From Bacteroidales bacterium (GTDB taxonomy: Bacteria; Bacteroidota; Bacteroidia; Bacteroidales; UBA10428), in assembly GCA_016933335.1 (NCBI GenBank), contig JAFGBD010000004.1:20019-84018 (forward strand): a stretch of DNA of 64,000 bases. Reading direction: 5' to 3'. The notes under the pieces are model-generated. The model was not told the DNA's origin and searched no databases. It saw only the letters and a list, made by a program, of their open reading frames with translations. Made by a program: the position numbers and the translations under genes. Every line of letters begins with the position of its first letter. Within the stretch, counting starts at the first letter, position 1. Below are positions 48,398 through 58,227 of the stretch, in pieces.

Positions 48398-48802
48398 TTA
48401 ATACATTACAGCGGGTGCAGTTGCGTTTGCCTTTTTAATGAAATCTTTGACCATTTTCAGGGAAGGAACCCTTCTTGTAAGCTTTTTGGCTTTGTTAACT
48501 TCTACTATTTTCTGATGCAGGTTTTCAGGATTCCGGGTTTTCAATTCCTTGATGGTATCAACACCCGCAGCCTCGAGCAGTTCGGCGAATTCTGCACCGA
48601 TTCCTTTAATCCGCATCAGATCTGCCATGTTTACAAACTCAAGGACCTGTGATTCTGAAATGCCTGATTCCTCGGCAATCTTTTTCCTGCCTGGTTTTGT
48701 TGCGCCATGTTTCAGGAGGCTATTGACCGATCTGATTTTTGCTTTTTCAAGTTTTTTGGCCAGTGCTGGTCCGATACCTTCAATTAAACTAATTTTTGCC
48801 AT
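48398..48802 (-). CDS. DUF4332-type helix-hairpin-helix protein
   Basis: The 134-residue protein contains two helix-hairpin-helix units, 'LIEGIGPALAKKLEKAKIRSVNSLL' and 'RIKGIGAEFAELLEAAGVDTIKELK', with a helix-turn segment 'KKIAEESGISESQVLEFV' between them. This is the DUF4332 pattern. Non-sequence-specific DNA or nucleic-acid binding is suggested but unproved. It begins 1 base after the DUF937-like gene stop on the same strand, so the two are co-transcribed. Confidence 0.85.
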   Translation of the reverse strand: MAKISLIEGIGPALAKKLEKAKIRSVNSLLKHGATKPGRKKIAEESGISESQVLEFVNMADLMRIKGIGAEFAELLEAAGVDTIKELKTRNPENLHQKIVEVNKAKKLTRRVPSLKMVKDFIKKANATAPAVMY

Positions 48803-48803
48803 G

Positions 48804-49259
48804 TTACTTTTTTTTAGGATTTAAGAATCTGCTTATTAAATTTCCTGCGAGATTTCCCATCCCGCTTTTATCGCCAAAGAGTTCTTTAAGAGGAGAGGGA
48901 TCGTCTTCCGGAGTTTCATTATTTTTCTTTGTAACCAGTTTCATCAATGCGGGAACGACAATTGCCGATACAGCCGAAGCTGTTGATTGTGACAGTCCGA
49001 GCTTTTTAATTAATCCAGCCACAATTGAATTTCCAATGTTGGACTGCAGGGTATCGGCAAATGAATTGTTGGGCTTATCCGAGAAAAGATTCATAATTGT
49101 ATTGAAGCCGTCTTTTTTCATCGAGCTTTTAACTTCTTTTTGTGTGGCACTGCCGATCACCGACAAGATACCGTTAAGCTGGTCACGCTTAACATCTGTT
49201 TTCGAAAGGATCTGATCACCGATCTGATCTTTAAGTCCATTAATCAAATTCTCAATCAT
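48804..49259 (-). CDS. DUF937/YidB-like protein
   Basis: The 151-residue, mostly helical protein resembles the DUF937 (YidB) family: 'MIENLINGLKDQIGDQILSK', 'IGNSIVAGLIKKLGLSQSTASAVSAIVVPALMKLV', and the Gly-rich 'FGDKSGMGNLAGNLISRFL' tail. There is no signal peptide or strong membrane helix. Function is unknown. It is co-transcribed with the DUF4332 gene and divergent from the OmpA-family gene. Confidence 0.75.
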   Translation of the reverse strand: MIENLINGLKDQIGDQILSKTDVKRDQLNGILSVIGSATQKEVKSSMKKDGFNTIMNLFSDKPNNSFADTLQSNIGNSIVAGLIKKLGLSQSTASAVSAIVVPALMKLVTKKNNETPEDDPSPLKELFGDKSGMGNLAGNLISRFLNPKKK

Positions 49260-49416
49260 TTCTTTTTAAAATAAAATTTTATAACTAAATTTCAGTTTAT
49301 GCTTTTTTTCTGGGAGACATTATCTAAAGATAGACCTTTTAAATTTAAAATACCACGAGAATCGGCATGATTTTCATTCTCCGTTATTACGAGATATAAT
49401 TAAACCTATTTTAAAA

Positions 49417-49971
49417 ATGAAACGATTAAGCTTGTTTTTCTTTGTATTGCTGGTGCTCTGGATCATCATAGCCACCTACTGGTATGTTTGTAAGATCAGG
49501 AATGATTGCGGCAGGGCGCCGGAGGCATCGCTTGCTGAACCGACGGATACCCTGCAGGCAGCCTACGATGCTGCAGAGCCGGTTGCATCTCCGGAGAAAG
49601 ACCCGGTTGCCCTTGCAGCTGATTACCTCGACGGGGTTGGAACAAAGACCTACTACTTTGATTTTGCCTCGGCCGAATTAAAGACAGATGAAGGAGACAC
49701 TGCATATCTGTCTGCGCTCAGGCTGTATCTTAAGAACCGTTCTGAAGCATCAGTCACCATCGAGGGCCATGCTGATAACCGGGGTTCCGCAGCTGCCAAC
49801 GACAGATTTGCAAAACTGCGCGCTGAAGCTGTCATGCAGTATTTAACCGGAAACGGCATTGATGAGAACCGGATCAGGACGATCTCCAGGAGCGATACTG
49901 AGCCGGCTGCTTCAAATGATTCTGAAGATGGCCGTAAACTAAACCGCAGAGCTGAAATTACCATTAACTAA
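49417..49971 (+). CDS. OmpA-family peptidoglycan-binding protein with N-terminal membrane anchor
   Basis: The 184-residue protein has one N-terminal helix ('LFFFVLLVLWIIIATYWYVCK'), an Ala/Pro/Glu linker, and an OmpA C-terminal domain (about 70-184). The domain shows 'YYFDFASAELKTDEGDTAYLSALRLYL', 'VTIEGHADNRGSAAANDRFAKLRAEAVMQYL' and 'GRKLNRRAEITIN'. It should tether the membrane to peptidoglycan by binding diaminopimelate. The anchor looks like an uncleaved inner-membrane helix. It is followed 12 bases later by the H3TH protein. Confidence 0.9.
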   Translation: MKRLSLFFFVLLVLWIIIATYWYVCKIRNDCGRAPEASLAEPTDTLQAAYDAAEPVASPEKDPVALAADYLDGVGTKTYYFDFASAELKTDEGDTAYLSALRLYLKNRSEASVTIEGHADNRGSAAANDRFAKLRAEAVMQYLTGNGIDENRIRTISRSDTEPAASNDSEDGRKLNRRAEITIN

Positions 49972-49983
49972 AATCCATACAAA

Positions 49984-50454
49984 ATGAGTGAAAGATTTGC
50001 TTCCGATTTGCTATTTATTCTGATAGCACTAATTATTGCAGCCATTCTTGGTTTCCTGATCGGATACTTCCTGCGTAAGCCGAAAACCATAGTCAAAGAA
50101 GTCTCAGGGGATACCGGAAAGGCTGAACCCGGAGAGGTGATGCCCCCTTTCGATGCAAATGCAGCAAAGGCGGCATTGGGAAAAAATGTTGCCCGGGATG
50201 ATTTAAAGATCGTTGAAGGCATCGGGCCTGTGATTGAAGGAATACTTAAGAGGAACAACATTGATACATGGAAGAAGCTGGCAGAAAGCAATAAAGAAAG
50301 AATCAGTTCAATCCTGATTGCCGAAGGGGGCGAAAAATACAGGATCCATGATCCGGGTACCTGGTCGAAGCAGGCGGAGCTGGCTTACAGAGGTAACTGG
50401 GCCGGGCTGAAGAGGCTCCAGGACGAGCTCCAGGGCGGCAGGCAGGATAGCTGA
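49984..50454 (+). CDS. Membrane-anchored helix-3-turn-helix/HhH protein
   Basis: The 156-residue protein has an N-terminal membrane helix ('LLFILIALIIAAILGFLIGYFL') and a soluble 'predicted 5-prime nuclease, FEN1-like H3TH' domain: 'DDLKIVEGIGPVIEGILKRNNIDTWKKLAESN' followed by 'DPGTWSKQAELAYRGNWAGLKRLQDEL'. No nuclease catalytic acidic cluster is evident, so a binding role is more likely than cleavage (inference). It sits between the OmpA gene and the C1 peptidase gene, with 57 bases to the latter. Confidence 0.82.
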   Translation: MSERFASDLLFILIALIIAAILGFLIGYFLRKPKTIVKEVSGDTGKAEPGEVMPPFDANAAKAALGKNVARDDLKIVEGIGPVIEGILKRNNIDTWKKLAESNKERISSILIAEGGEKYRIHDPGTWSKQAELAYRGNWAGLKRLQDELQGGRQDS

Positions 50455-50511
50455 AGAAGTTCTGTTCTCACCTCTGAATTTTCAACCGGGTTTTACTTAT
50501 AGAGTTCAATC

Positions 50512-52068
50512 ATGCCGATAAGAATCCGTAAAGACAGCGATGCTTCGGGTCCGCAGCGGAAGATACCACGCCAGAGCGGCGGGATGACTTCCGGCGGGGG
50601 AGGCGGAGGGCTTGCAGGCGCTCTTCTGCCGTTGATCATCAATCTTTTTAAAAAGAATCCCAAAACAGCTGTCGTATTGATAATACTGGCAGTAGCCGGG
50701 TATTTTATACTGACGAGGACAAACAACCAGGCGAGCAGTGCGGTACAGAGCCTTTTTTTCGGTACCGGGCTGATGATGGATGAGGAGGTTTATGACCAGG
50801 CAGCGGTATTTGAGCCACTGGCTGACAACATTAAAAATCCTTTGCCTGAGAGCGTGTCTTTGCTGGAATATTGTCCCCGGCGTATGAACCAGGGATCGCA
50901 GGGTTCGTGTGTGGGATGGTCATCGGCCTATGCTGCACGTACCATTCTTCATGCACGTGCTAGCGGTCAGGATCCTGATGATGTGACTTTCAGTCCGTCT
51001 TATGTTTACAACCAGATTGCCCTTCCCGGCTGCCAGGGCACATACATGCAGAATGCCATGGAGGTCATGCACGAGGGAGGTGCATTGCCCTTTTCAAATT
51101 TTGCATATGATGAAAGCAGCTGTTCAAAAAAGCCTACCGAAGCGGAAAAAATGGCAGCTTCTGCCTTCAGAACAAAAGGCTTTAACCGTCTGACCCAGGG
51201 AGGCAATGACTACCGTACAGACCTGCTGGCCATAAAGCAGAACCTGGCACAGGGTGCACCGGTGGTCATTGGTATGATGGTAGGTGGAAGCTTCATGTCT
51301 GACATGACAGGGCAGGAATTATGGACACCGCGCAGGTCGGATTACAACATGTACGGATTTGGAGGGCATGCCATGTGTGTCATTGGCTTTGACGATTATT
51401 ACGAAGGAGGGGCATTCCAGGTGATGAACAGCTGGGGGGAAGAATGGGGCGATGAAGGCATATTCTGGATACGTTACAACGACTTTGATTATTTTACACA
51501 GGAAGCTTATGGACTTTACCCGATGGGAGATGCAGACAAGGTAGCATCGTACAGGCTGGATGTTGAGATAGGACTGGTTGTCAATACGACAGGAGAATAC
51601 ATACCTCTTCGTTACAACTCGGGGATCACATACGCTTCCGCTTCAACAGTGAATAAGAACACTGACTTCAAGGTTGAGATCACCAATTCGCTGGAGTGCT
51701 ATACCTATATTTTCGGGCAGGAGACCGACGGATCAAGCTATGTACTGTTTCCTTATACCGCAAAGCATTCACCCTATTGCGGCATAACGGGGACAAGGCT
51801 TTTTCCGAAAGACTATTCGCTGTATCCCGATGAGGTGGGTGACAGTGATTTCATAGCCATTGTTGTCTCTGTACAGAAGCTGGATTACAACCGTTTGAAC
51901 GGTGCCATCAACAGTGCGCCGGGCGCGGCATACAGCGAGAAGGTTTACAATACCCTGAAGGGGGAGCTGGCAAAAGATGTCAGGTTCGAAGGCGGAAAGA
52001 CCATTAAGTTCTCAACGGATATCACGTACAAAGGCACAGTGGCCATGGTTCTGGAGATATTAAAATAA
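50512..52068 (+). CDS. Membrane-anchored C1 (papain-like) cysteine peptidase
   Basis: The 518-residue protein has a Gly-rich cytoplasmic start, a membrane helix at about 60-80 ('TAVVLIILAVAGYFIL'), and a papain-like domain from about 115 to 345. The active site reads Cys in 'MNQGSQGSCVGWSSAYAA', His in 'GFGGHAMCVIGFDDYY' and Asn in 'VMNSWGEEWGDEGI'. The C-terminal ~170 residues form a beta-rich domain of unknown function with conserved cysteines. No inhibitory propeptide is evident. The SH3 lipoprotein gene ends 8 bases away, convergent. Confidence 0.92.
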   Translation: MPIRIRKDSDASGPQRKIPRQSGGMTSGGGGGGLAGALLPLIINLFKKNPKTAVVLIILAVAGYFILTRTNNQASSAVQSLFFGTGLMMDEEVYDQAAVFEPLADNIKNPLPESVSLLEYCPRRMNQGSQGSCVGWSSAYAARTILHARASGQDPDDVTFSPSYVYNQIALPGCQGTYMQNAMEVMHEGGALPFSNFAYDESSCSKKPTEAEKMAASAFRTKGFNRLTQGGNDYRTDLLAIKQNLAQGAPVVIGMMVGGSFMSDMTGQELWTPRRSDYNMYGFGGHAMCVIGFDDYYEGGAFQVMNSWGEEWGDEGIFWIRYNDFDYFTQEAYGLYPMGDADKVASYRLDVEIGLVVNTTGEYIPLRYNSGITYASASTVNKNTDFKVEITNSLECYTYIFGQETDGSSYVLFPYTAKHSPYCGITGTRLFPKDYSLYPDEVGDSDFIAIVVSVQKLDYNRLNGAINSAPGAAYSEKVYNTLKGELAKDVRFEGGKTIKFSTDITYKGTVAMVLEILK

Positions 52069-52076
52069 TCCTTATG

Positions 52077-52826
52077 CTATTCCGGAAGTGATTCAACCTT
52101 GTACTCTATATCTGCAGGAGGCGACATCGCTTTCATTTCCACGCTTTTGATCAGCCTGTCGCGCAGGATGGTCACGATCTGGCTGCCGGGGTAGGGGGCA
52201 TTATTGATAAAATCGTTGAGCCGGTCATCCATAATGTTTCCTTTGGAATCAAAGAGCTCTTTACGTGCAAGGATAGCCATCCCGACATCTTCCTTACTCA
52301 CTGACACATACTCTTTCATGATCCAGCCCGAATTGTGGTTATTCCTGCCGGTGACATTGTACCAGCCATCCTTTTCACCAACAACGGCAACGATATCAAT
52401 GTCATCGTATTTTTTATTTGTCGATTTTGTAAGGATATCAGGTCGTTCATATACGGGTGTTGCTGCAATGATGGCCCCGGCAACGGCACTTTCGATGATA
52501 TAGTCGCTTCTTGACCAGCCGGTTGTACCGTCTGAGAGCACAATTTTACTGTATTCCTTTTTATTGATGGTGTCTGTCTTTTTAACACCGGAACTGATCA
52601 CAGACTCGCCCACCCTGAGGAAGGTTATCCGGCTTTTTGAGTCGTAATAATCTTCAAGCACCGGAAGGCCGTAAACGCTGTAGTCATATACATTCACGGC
52701 AGGTATGCTGTCGGTCGTTTTCTGAGCGGTTTCTTTCGTTTCTTCATCCCCCTTTTTCCCCTTGCAGGAGATCATTATTGTTGCGGCTGTCAGAAGGACC
52801 AGTGTTAAGTAAAATTTTGTTTTCAT
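52077..52826 (-). CDS. SH3-domain lipoprotein
   Basis: The 249-residue protein has a lipoprotein signal 'TAATIMISCKGKKGDEE'. Two bacterial SH3-type modules are visible, 'RVGESVISSG...YSKIVLSDGTTGWSRSDYI' (about 70-115) and 'TPVYERPDILTKS...DIVAVVGEKDGWYNVTGRNNHNSGWIMKEYV' (about 122-178), plus a C-terminal helical tail. Such domains bind cell-wall peptides in the periplasm. It is convergent with the C1 peptidase gene. The 256-base upstream gap contains TAGATTTG (minus strand, 52928-52935), a candidate -7 box. Confidence 0.85.
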   Translation of the reverse strand: MKTKFYLTLVLLTAATIMISCKGKKGDEETKETAQKTTDSIPAVNVYDYSVYGLPVLEDYYDSKSRITFLRVGESVISSGVKKTDTINKKEYSKIVLSDGTTGWSRSDYIIESAVAGAIIAATPVYERPDILTKSTNKKYDDIDIVAVVGEKDGWYNVTGRNNHNSGWIMKEYVSVSKEDVGMAILARKELFDSKGNIMDDRLNDFINNAPYPGSQIVTILRDRLIKSVEMKAMSPPADIEYKVESLPE

Positions 52827-53082
52827 CAGGTGTTTATTTTATTATTGCTTGTTAATATTTGGCTCGCTTTCGCTTTAGCGTTTCCGGATTTATTTGTACC
52901 TTTTTAAATTTCAGATAATAAGTTAAACAAATCTATGTTTAGATAAACAATTTCTTTTCCTGTTTTTTCATGAACCATAATGCCTGATTCCTGTAATTGT
53001 CCTATGTAAGCTTCCCTTAGTCAGCAACGTTTAGATCTGTAAAATTTCTGTTATTATTTATGTCCTGGCCTAATAATCCGGA

Positions 53083-54363
53083 TTAACTAAAAAATATATA
53101 TCCCACAAAAATCGCGGCGATGATACCTGCCAGGTCTGCGATCAGTCCGCATGTTACCGTATAGCGTGTTCTGCGGATATTCACGGCACCGAAATACACC
53201 GCTATGGTATAAAAGGTGGTCTCTGTTGATCCCTGGAAGATACATGCCAGCTTTCCGGCAAAAGAATCGGCCGAATAGTGCTGCATGATCTCGATGGTCA
53301 TGCCTCTTGCGGCGCTCCCGCTCAGGGGTTTCATAAGTGCTGTGGGCAGTGCTTTGACAAATTCCGTGTCAAACCCGAACAGTCCGAAGAATTTTGCCAG
53401 ACCGGCCAGGATCACGTCAAAGGCGCCTGAAGCCCTGAATACCCCGATGGCAACGAGCATGGCAACAAGGTAAGGGATGATCCTGATGGCCACCCCGAAT
53501 CCTTCTTTTGCCCCTTCGATAAACTCCTCATATATATTTACTTTTTTTCTCAGTCCCAGAATAAAAAAGAAAATTACAATCGAGAACAGGATGAAATTGC
53601 CCCAGAAAGCCGTTGCGATATCAGCTGTTGCGCTTTCCACCGATTTTACCAGGAACAGTATCAGTGCGATGATGGCGCTTAGTCCGCCCACATAGAGCAG
53701 GACGATCCAGTTGAGAAGGTTGATTCGCTGGACAACGGATACTGCGATCAGTCCGGCCAGGGTGGATATGAATGTGGTAAGCAGCAGGGGCAGGAACACG
53801 TCTGACGGGTTTGCAGCGCCCTCGGCCATGCGGTATGCCATGATGCTGATCGGTATGATGGTCAGTCCCGATGTATTCAGCACGAGGAACATGATCTGTG
53901 CGTTGGAGGCGGTATCTTTTTTCGGGTTGACTTTCTGAAGCTCTTCCATCGCCTTCAGTCCGAACGGTGTCGCGGCATTATCCAGTCCCAGCATATTGGC
54001 CGTCACATTCATCAGCATGGCCCCGATGGCAGGATGATCTTTCGGTACTTCGGGAAAGATCTTTCTGAAGAGGGGTGAGACGGCCTTTGAAAGCAGCTGC
54101 ACTGCCCCTCCTTTTTCGCCTATTTTGAGGATACCCAGCCACAGGGTCATTACCCCGATAAGGATGATGATGATCCTGATGCTTTCTGCAGCCATTGTAA
54201 AGGTGTTATTCACAATATCGGCAAAGATGTTCAGGTCAGCCTTGTCAAAAACGATACCCGCATATTCGGCAAAGAAGTCACGAAAGTAATAACCTGTCAC
54301 CCTGATAAGGGCAACCAGGAAACCGGCGAGAAAGAAGCCGATCCATATGTAGTTGAGTGCCAT
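53083..54363 (-). CDS. Fused spore-maturation SpmA-SpmB (nucleoside-recognition/Gate) membrane protein
   Basis: The 426-residue protein joins SpmA ('GAMLMNVTANMLGLDNAATPFGLKAMEEL') and SpmB ('PTALMKPLSGSAARGMTIEIM', 'CIFQGSTETTFYTIAVYFGAV') in one chain with about ten membrane helices. Both halves have the Gate domain. In Bacillus the separate proteins take part in spore core dehydration; in non-spore-formers the cargo is unknown, with nucleoside or small-molecule transport proposed. It is alone on the minus strand. No convincing feature was seen in the 295 bases upstream. Confidence 0.9.
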   Translation of the reverse strand: MALNYIWIGFFLAGFLVALIRVTGYYFRDFFAEYAGIVFDKADLNIFADIVNNTFTMAAESIRIIIILIGVMTLWLGILKIGEKGGAVQLLSKAVSPLFRKIFPEVPKDHPAIGAMLMNVTANMLGLDNAATPFGLKAMEELQKVNPKKDTASNAQIMFLVLNTSGLTIIPISIMAYRMAEGAANPSDVFLPLLLTTFISTLAGLIAVSVVQRINLLNWIVLLYVGGLSAIIALILFLVKSVESATADIATAFWGNFILFSIVIFFFILGLRKKVNIYEEFIEGAKEGFGVAIRIIPYLVAMLVAIGVFRASGAFDVILAGLAKFFGLFGFDTEFVKALPTALMKPLSGSAARGMTIEIMQHYSADSFAGKLACIFQGSTETTFYTIAVYFGAVNIRRTRYTVTCGLIADLAGIIAAIFVGYIFFS

Positions 54364-54658
54364 AACTCAGATTAAGGTTTCAGGTATAAAAATAGGATAA
54401 ATCCTGAATAATGCCATTCCTATTGCAGGATAATTGCCATAAGGCACATTATAAAGAGTTTCACAGTTTATTCAGCTCCCGTCAGGATTTGTAACGATTA
54501 CAAAATCCGTATTGTCTGCCGGCATTTATACGTCATTGTCATGAAATAGCCTGATACTTTATATGAATGACTGCCTGGAAATGGTGCTACAGATAGATAA
54601 GATGATCAACGGATGTGAAAAATCTTTAACAGAAAAAACAGTGATATCAGTATATTGA

Positions 54659-57600
54659 CTATTTCAATAATATCATCTTTTTAATATCCCTGTACCTGCC
54701 TGCTTCCAGGATATAAAGATATATACCGCTTTCCAGTTCTCTGCCGTCAAAGATCACTTCATAGCTGCCTGCGCTTTTATCATCATTTAACAGGGTCTTT
54801 AACTGCCGCCCCGTTATATTATAAATATCCATTCTGGCATTGGAGTTTTCAGGCAAGTAATACCTAATGGTTGTTTCGGCATGAAAAGGATTGGGGTAAT
54901 TGTCATAAAGTTTAAATCCACCTGGAACTTTACCTGGTTCATCATTCGCATCATTGACGGCTGCCGGGCTGCCGGTTTTCTTCAGGTAAATATCATCGAT
55001 ATAAATACTGCTTTCGCCGACGGCTGCATCCTGAATGGTACAAACCAGTCCGATTTCTTTAATATCAGCGTTAATGACATCTTCAGGTATTCGAAAAGAT
55101 ATCTTATTCCAGGCATTGCCTTTCAGATTCATAATATTGACCCATTCCCTTCTCCAGACCCAGTCTGTATGCGTCAGATAGTTTTGAATACCGCCGCCTT
55201 TTGTCGGATCAATGGCTGCAGCGGCTACAGAAGCTTCCACCATTGCCTGTGGAATCCAGACATAATAAATGATTGTGTCAATATCCTCCTCCAAAGCGCC
55301 TGTTCTCTTTAAATAATTGCCGGAATTTACAACATAATTACCACTCAGTTTAACACTGCAGGAGCCGCTATTGGATTTTTCCGGGGTATTTGCAGCAACC
55401 GGGGATTCTCCTTCTCCCATGTTGCCGGCATTCCAGTCATCGATCTGGTCAGGGGTTTCAAAATCGTAATATGTCCTTTGGTCCGTGCCCGGGAATATGA
55501 TGTCTATTTTTACAGTATCACTGTCATTTTCTTCACTGGCATCTTTCACCGTCAGGATTATTTCGTAACTGCCTGTATCCAGTTCCACATTAACAGTTAC
55601 TCCTTCTGCGATTTCTATCTCATTCAGGCTCCACGTATAGCTTATAATTTCACTATTTTCTGAATAACTTCCTGAACCATTTAAGTGAACCGTTGCTTTA
55701 CCATCCTTATCTTCATCAATAATTCTTTGATCCGGGCCGGCATCAGCAACAAGTACCGGTGTGATGGTGCCGCCATTTCGGGAAAGACCATAAAGATAGG
55801 CGTATAAAAGGGTTTTCCCTCTCATGGTATATCGCGGACAAAATTCTGAATGCCCCCAGATATATCTGGTATTAATATAGTTTGAAGCATGCGGCCAGTT
55901 AACAATATCCGGGTAATATTTATTAAGCACTAACATTGGATTGCTTCCTACCATATGACCTCCATATCCTTCACTACTCAGCAGAGGTGTATGCCCCGGA
56001 TGAAGGCCGGGTGTTCCGTCATCTCGCCCGGATGTATTGCAGTTTTCAATACTGCGTTTATCAGCTAGTTCTGTTGTTGCCGTTGTCATCTGGATCATGT
56101 TGAGAGGATTTCTCCCCAGTCCCCAGTCTGCTTCCAGCAGCAATGCATCCAAAAAATTAAGCCGGTCTGTTGGATTGTCTGTAACAGCATGGGCTATAAC
56201 TGTTCTGTGCATATCCTGGCTGGTTTGATGCCATGCTTGTTCATAGCCGTTACCACGACGGGAAGGTCTCAGGTTTACATTGTCAGCTTCTTGCCACTTA
56301 GCTCTGTTGATAATAGATGATTTCATATTTTCATACAAGTCAGGGTAATGTACAGGACGTTTTGTCAGAAGATACGCGGCTGTTCCCCATAGCTGATTAT
56401 AAGATACCCTCTGATAGATACTTGAAGCAGTGCCGGTGACCACGCTTTCACTGTTGATAACATCTTCATAGGCTGTTTCACCGGTCAAATTATACAGGTA
56501 GGCAGCAGCCATCATTTTAAAATCAATCCTTCTGATACTTATTATCAGTGTGTCCAGCATCATCTGAATGTCCGGTATCGTATCAGCCAGATTATCGGCA
56601 TAGGTGTATGCAGCTATTGCAGAGTCCTGATAGGCATTTTTCAGATCGTTCAGTCCGGCAATCTGAAAACAATAAGCCAGCATGGAACAGTTCAGCGCAT
56701 TGGCCCATGCTGCCATCGCTGTATTGCCTGCCTGGTAAAGCCTGTTGTTATTATCAGGATTGGTCAGGCCATGCGAATAGCCGCCATTATAGCGAAGGTT
56801 TAACCAGAAATCCACTTCGTTCCTGGCTTCGTCAAGTATGTCGGGAACACCGTTTCCGCTTTCCGCGATTCTCAGATCATCATCATCCAGGGCGCCGTCA
56901 CTCAGCATATAGGCCAGGCAGAGATCATAGATGTTGACCACATGATCCAGAAACCGGTCCCAGTCATGGGCATCGCTGTGCCCGCCGATGGCGCCGGGAT
57001 TGGTGGGAGTGCCTGGTTTTATATAGGTCGCCCAATCCGGTGAGTCGTTCCATGAAGGGTTGTCCCATTGGTCTCCGCTGGTAAAAGTATTCCATTCCGG
57101 ATGATAGGGATGCATGTCTGTGACATAGATTTTGCAGTCGGACGGATCCTTGTCCTGGATGTATAAAGGTCTTCTGGGCACAGGTGATACACCGGCGCTG
57201 TCCTGGCCAACCCGCATATAAAAATATCCCAGCACCGATACTTTAAACGGATCGTGGTAAATGTCCTCACTGATCTCAAAATCTTCACTGCAGCCAACGC
57301 CTTCCACTGCCAGGCGATATGTTCCCTCTTGGTTGAATCCTGTAAAATCGACATTCCAGACATCGGAACCTGTCAGATTGTGAAATGTCTCCTTTTTATT
57401 TGCCATCCAGAAAGTCACTGAGCCGACTTTCTGTGATACTTTGGTATTCACGTTGTAGATATAAACTTCATTTCCAGCGAAACCGGAATAATCCCTGTTG
57501 CCGCCATCGCCCATGAAATGATAAAGATCAGCCGCCTTGACTCCTGAGCTGCTCATATATCCAACCAGGTTGGTATGTATGGCCTCAGAAGGACAGTTAA

Positions 57601-58126
57601 ATATATCAAAAGTGAAAGTCAGTGAACCTGTATCGGCACTAATATTTTCATTGATCTCAACCGTGTAAGTTTTATCCTGCTCCATCGACGAAGGCAGTTC
57701 CAGATAAATAAAATGTTCCATGGTATAATCATAACTATAATCATCATTGACCACATCCCATCCGGTATAGGACATTCCATTGATTTTTGATTTTCTGTAA
57801 ACTGCATTCGGAGATACCCCGGATGTTACATAATGACTGTCGTTATCAGATTTTATTGTCCAGTTGCCGATAGCCGCAGCATTTGTTAAATCAAGCATAT
57901 CACCGTACGTAACTACATAGGAATTATCCGGGTCGAGTGATTCGTGTCCGCCGTAAGCTCCCGGGCCCAGTCCGTCATCCACGAATTTTACCTCGGCGTC
58001 TTTGAAATGCAACATCAGGTAATCCTTATCAACGACTTTTATTTCCACCAGTTTTGAGGACCACAGTGTTTGAAAAATTGCGGAGACAAATACGATAAGT
58101 ACAGAATATTTCTTAAGCCTGTTCAT
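54659..58126 (-). CDS. Family 9 glycoside hydrolase with PKD, CBM-like and T9SS sorting domains
   Basis: The 1155-residue secreted protein has a signal peptide and an N-terminal Ig-like region ending in a CelD_N-type domain (about 180-290). The GH9 (alpha/alpha)6 barrel follows, with the catalytic-base region 'GGHSDAHDWDRFLDHV' and the late 'GLGRNPLNM' and 'HSEF' segments. A PKD domain comes next ('VADAGPDQRIIDEDKDGKATVHLNGSGSYS'), then a beta-sandwich possibly carbohydrate-binding (about 895-1060), and a T9SS type A tail ('LYDNYPNPFHAETTIRYYLPE'). It probably cleaves beta-1,4-linked glucan or a related polymer at the cell surface; the exact substrate cannot be told. Confidence 0.9.
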   Translation of the reverse strand: MNRLKKYSVLIVFVSAIFQTLWSSKLVEIKVVDKDYLMLHFKDAEVKFVDDGLGPGAYGGHESLDPDNSYVVTYGDMLDLTNAAAIGNWTIKSDNDSHYVTSGVSPNAVYRKSKINGMSYTGWDVVNDDYSYDYTMEHFIYLELPSSMEQDKTYTVEINENISADTGSLTFTFDIFNCPSEAIHTNLVGYMSSSGVKAADLYHFMGDGGNRDYSGFAGNEVYIYNVNTKVSQKVGSVTFWMANKKETFHNLTGSDVWNVDFTGFNQEGTYRLAVEGVGCSEDFEISEDIYHDPFKVSVLGYFYMRVGQDSAGVSPVPRRPLYIQDKDPSDCKIYVTDMHPYHPEWNTFTSGDQWDNPSWNDSPDWATYIKPGTPTNPGAIGGHSDAHDWDRFLDHVVNIYDLCLAYMLSDGALDDDDLRIAESGNGVPDILDEARNEVDFWLNLRYNGGYSHGLTNPDNNNRLYQAGNTAMAAWANALNCSMLAYCFQIAGLNDLKNAYQDSAIAAYTYADNLADTIPDIQMMLDTLIISIRRIDFKMMAAAYLYNLTGETAYEDVINSESVVTGTASSIYQRVSYNQLWGTAAYLLTKRPVHYPDLYENMKSSIINRAKWQEADNVNLRPSRRGNGYEQAWHQTSQDMHRTVIAHAVTDNPTDRLNFLDALLLEADWGLGRNPLNMIQMTTATTELADKRSIENCNTSGRDDGTPGLHPGHTPLLSSEGYGGHMVGSNPMLVLNKYYPDIVNWPHASNYINTRYIWGHSEFCPRYTMRGKTLLYAYLYGLSRNGGTITPVLVADAGPDQRIIDEDKDGKATVHLNGSGSYSENSEIISYTWSLNEIEIAEGVTVNVELDTGSYEIILTVKDASEENDSDTVKIDIIFPGTDQRTYYDFETPDQIDDWNAGNMGEGESPVAANTPEKSNSGSCSVKLSGNYVVNSGNYLKRTGALEEDIDTIIYYVWIPQAMVEASVAAAAIDPTKGGGIQNYLTHTDWVWRREWVNIMNLKGNAWNKISFRIPEDVINADIKEIGLVCTIQDAAVGESSIYIDDIYLKKTGSPAAVNDANDEPGKVPGGFKLYDNYPNPFHAETTIRYYLPENSNARMDIYNITGRQLKTLLNDDKSAGSYEVIFDGRELESGIYLYILEAGRYRDIKKMILLK

Positions 58127-58227
58127 TTTGTTATCATTAAAGTATAATGATAGATTTTATTTCAGGATCATGCCACTTTATGATCCTGTATCCATTGTAC
58201 TTAAAAACAAAAGGGCTCTCTCATGTA

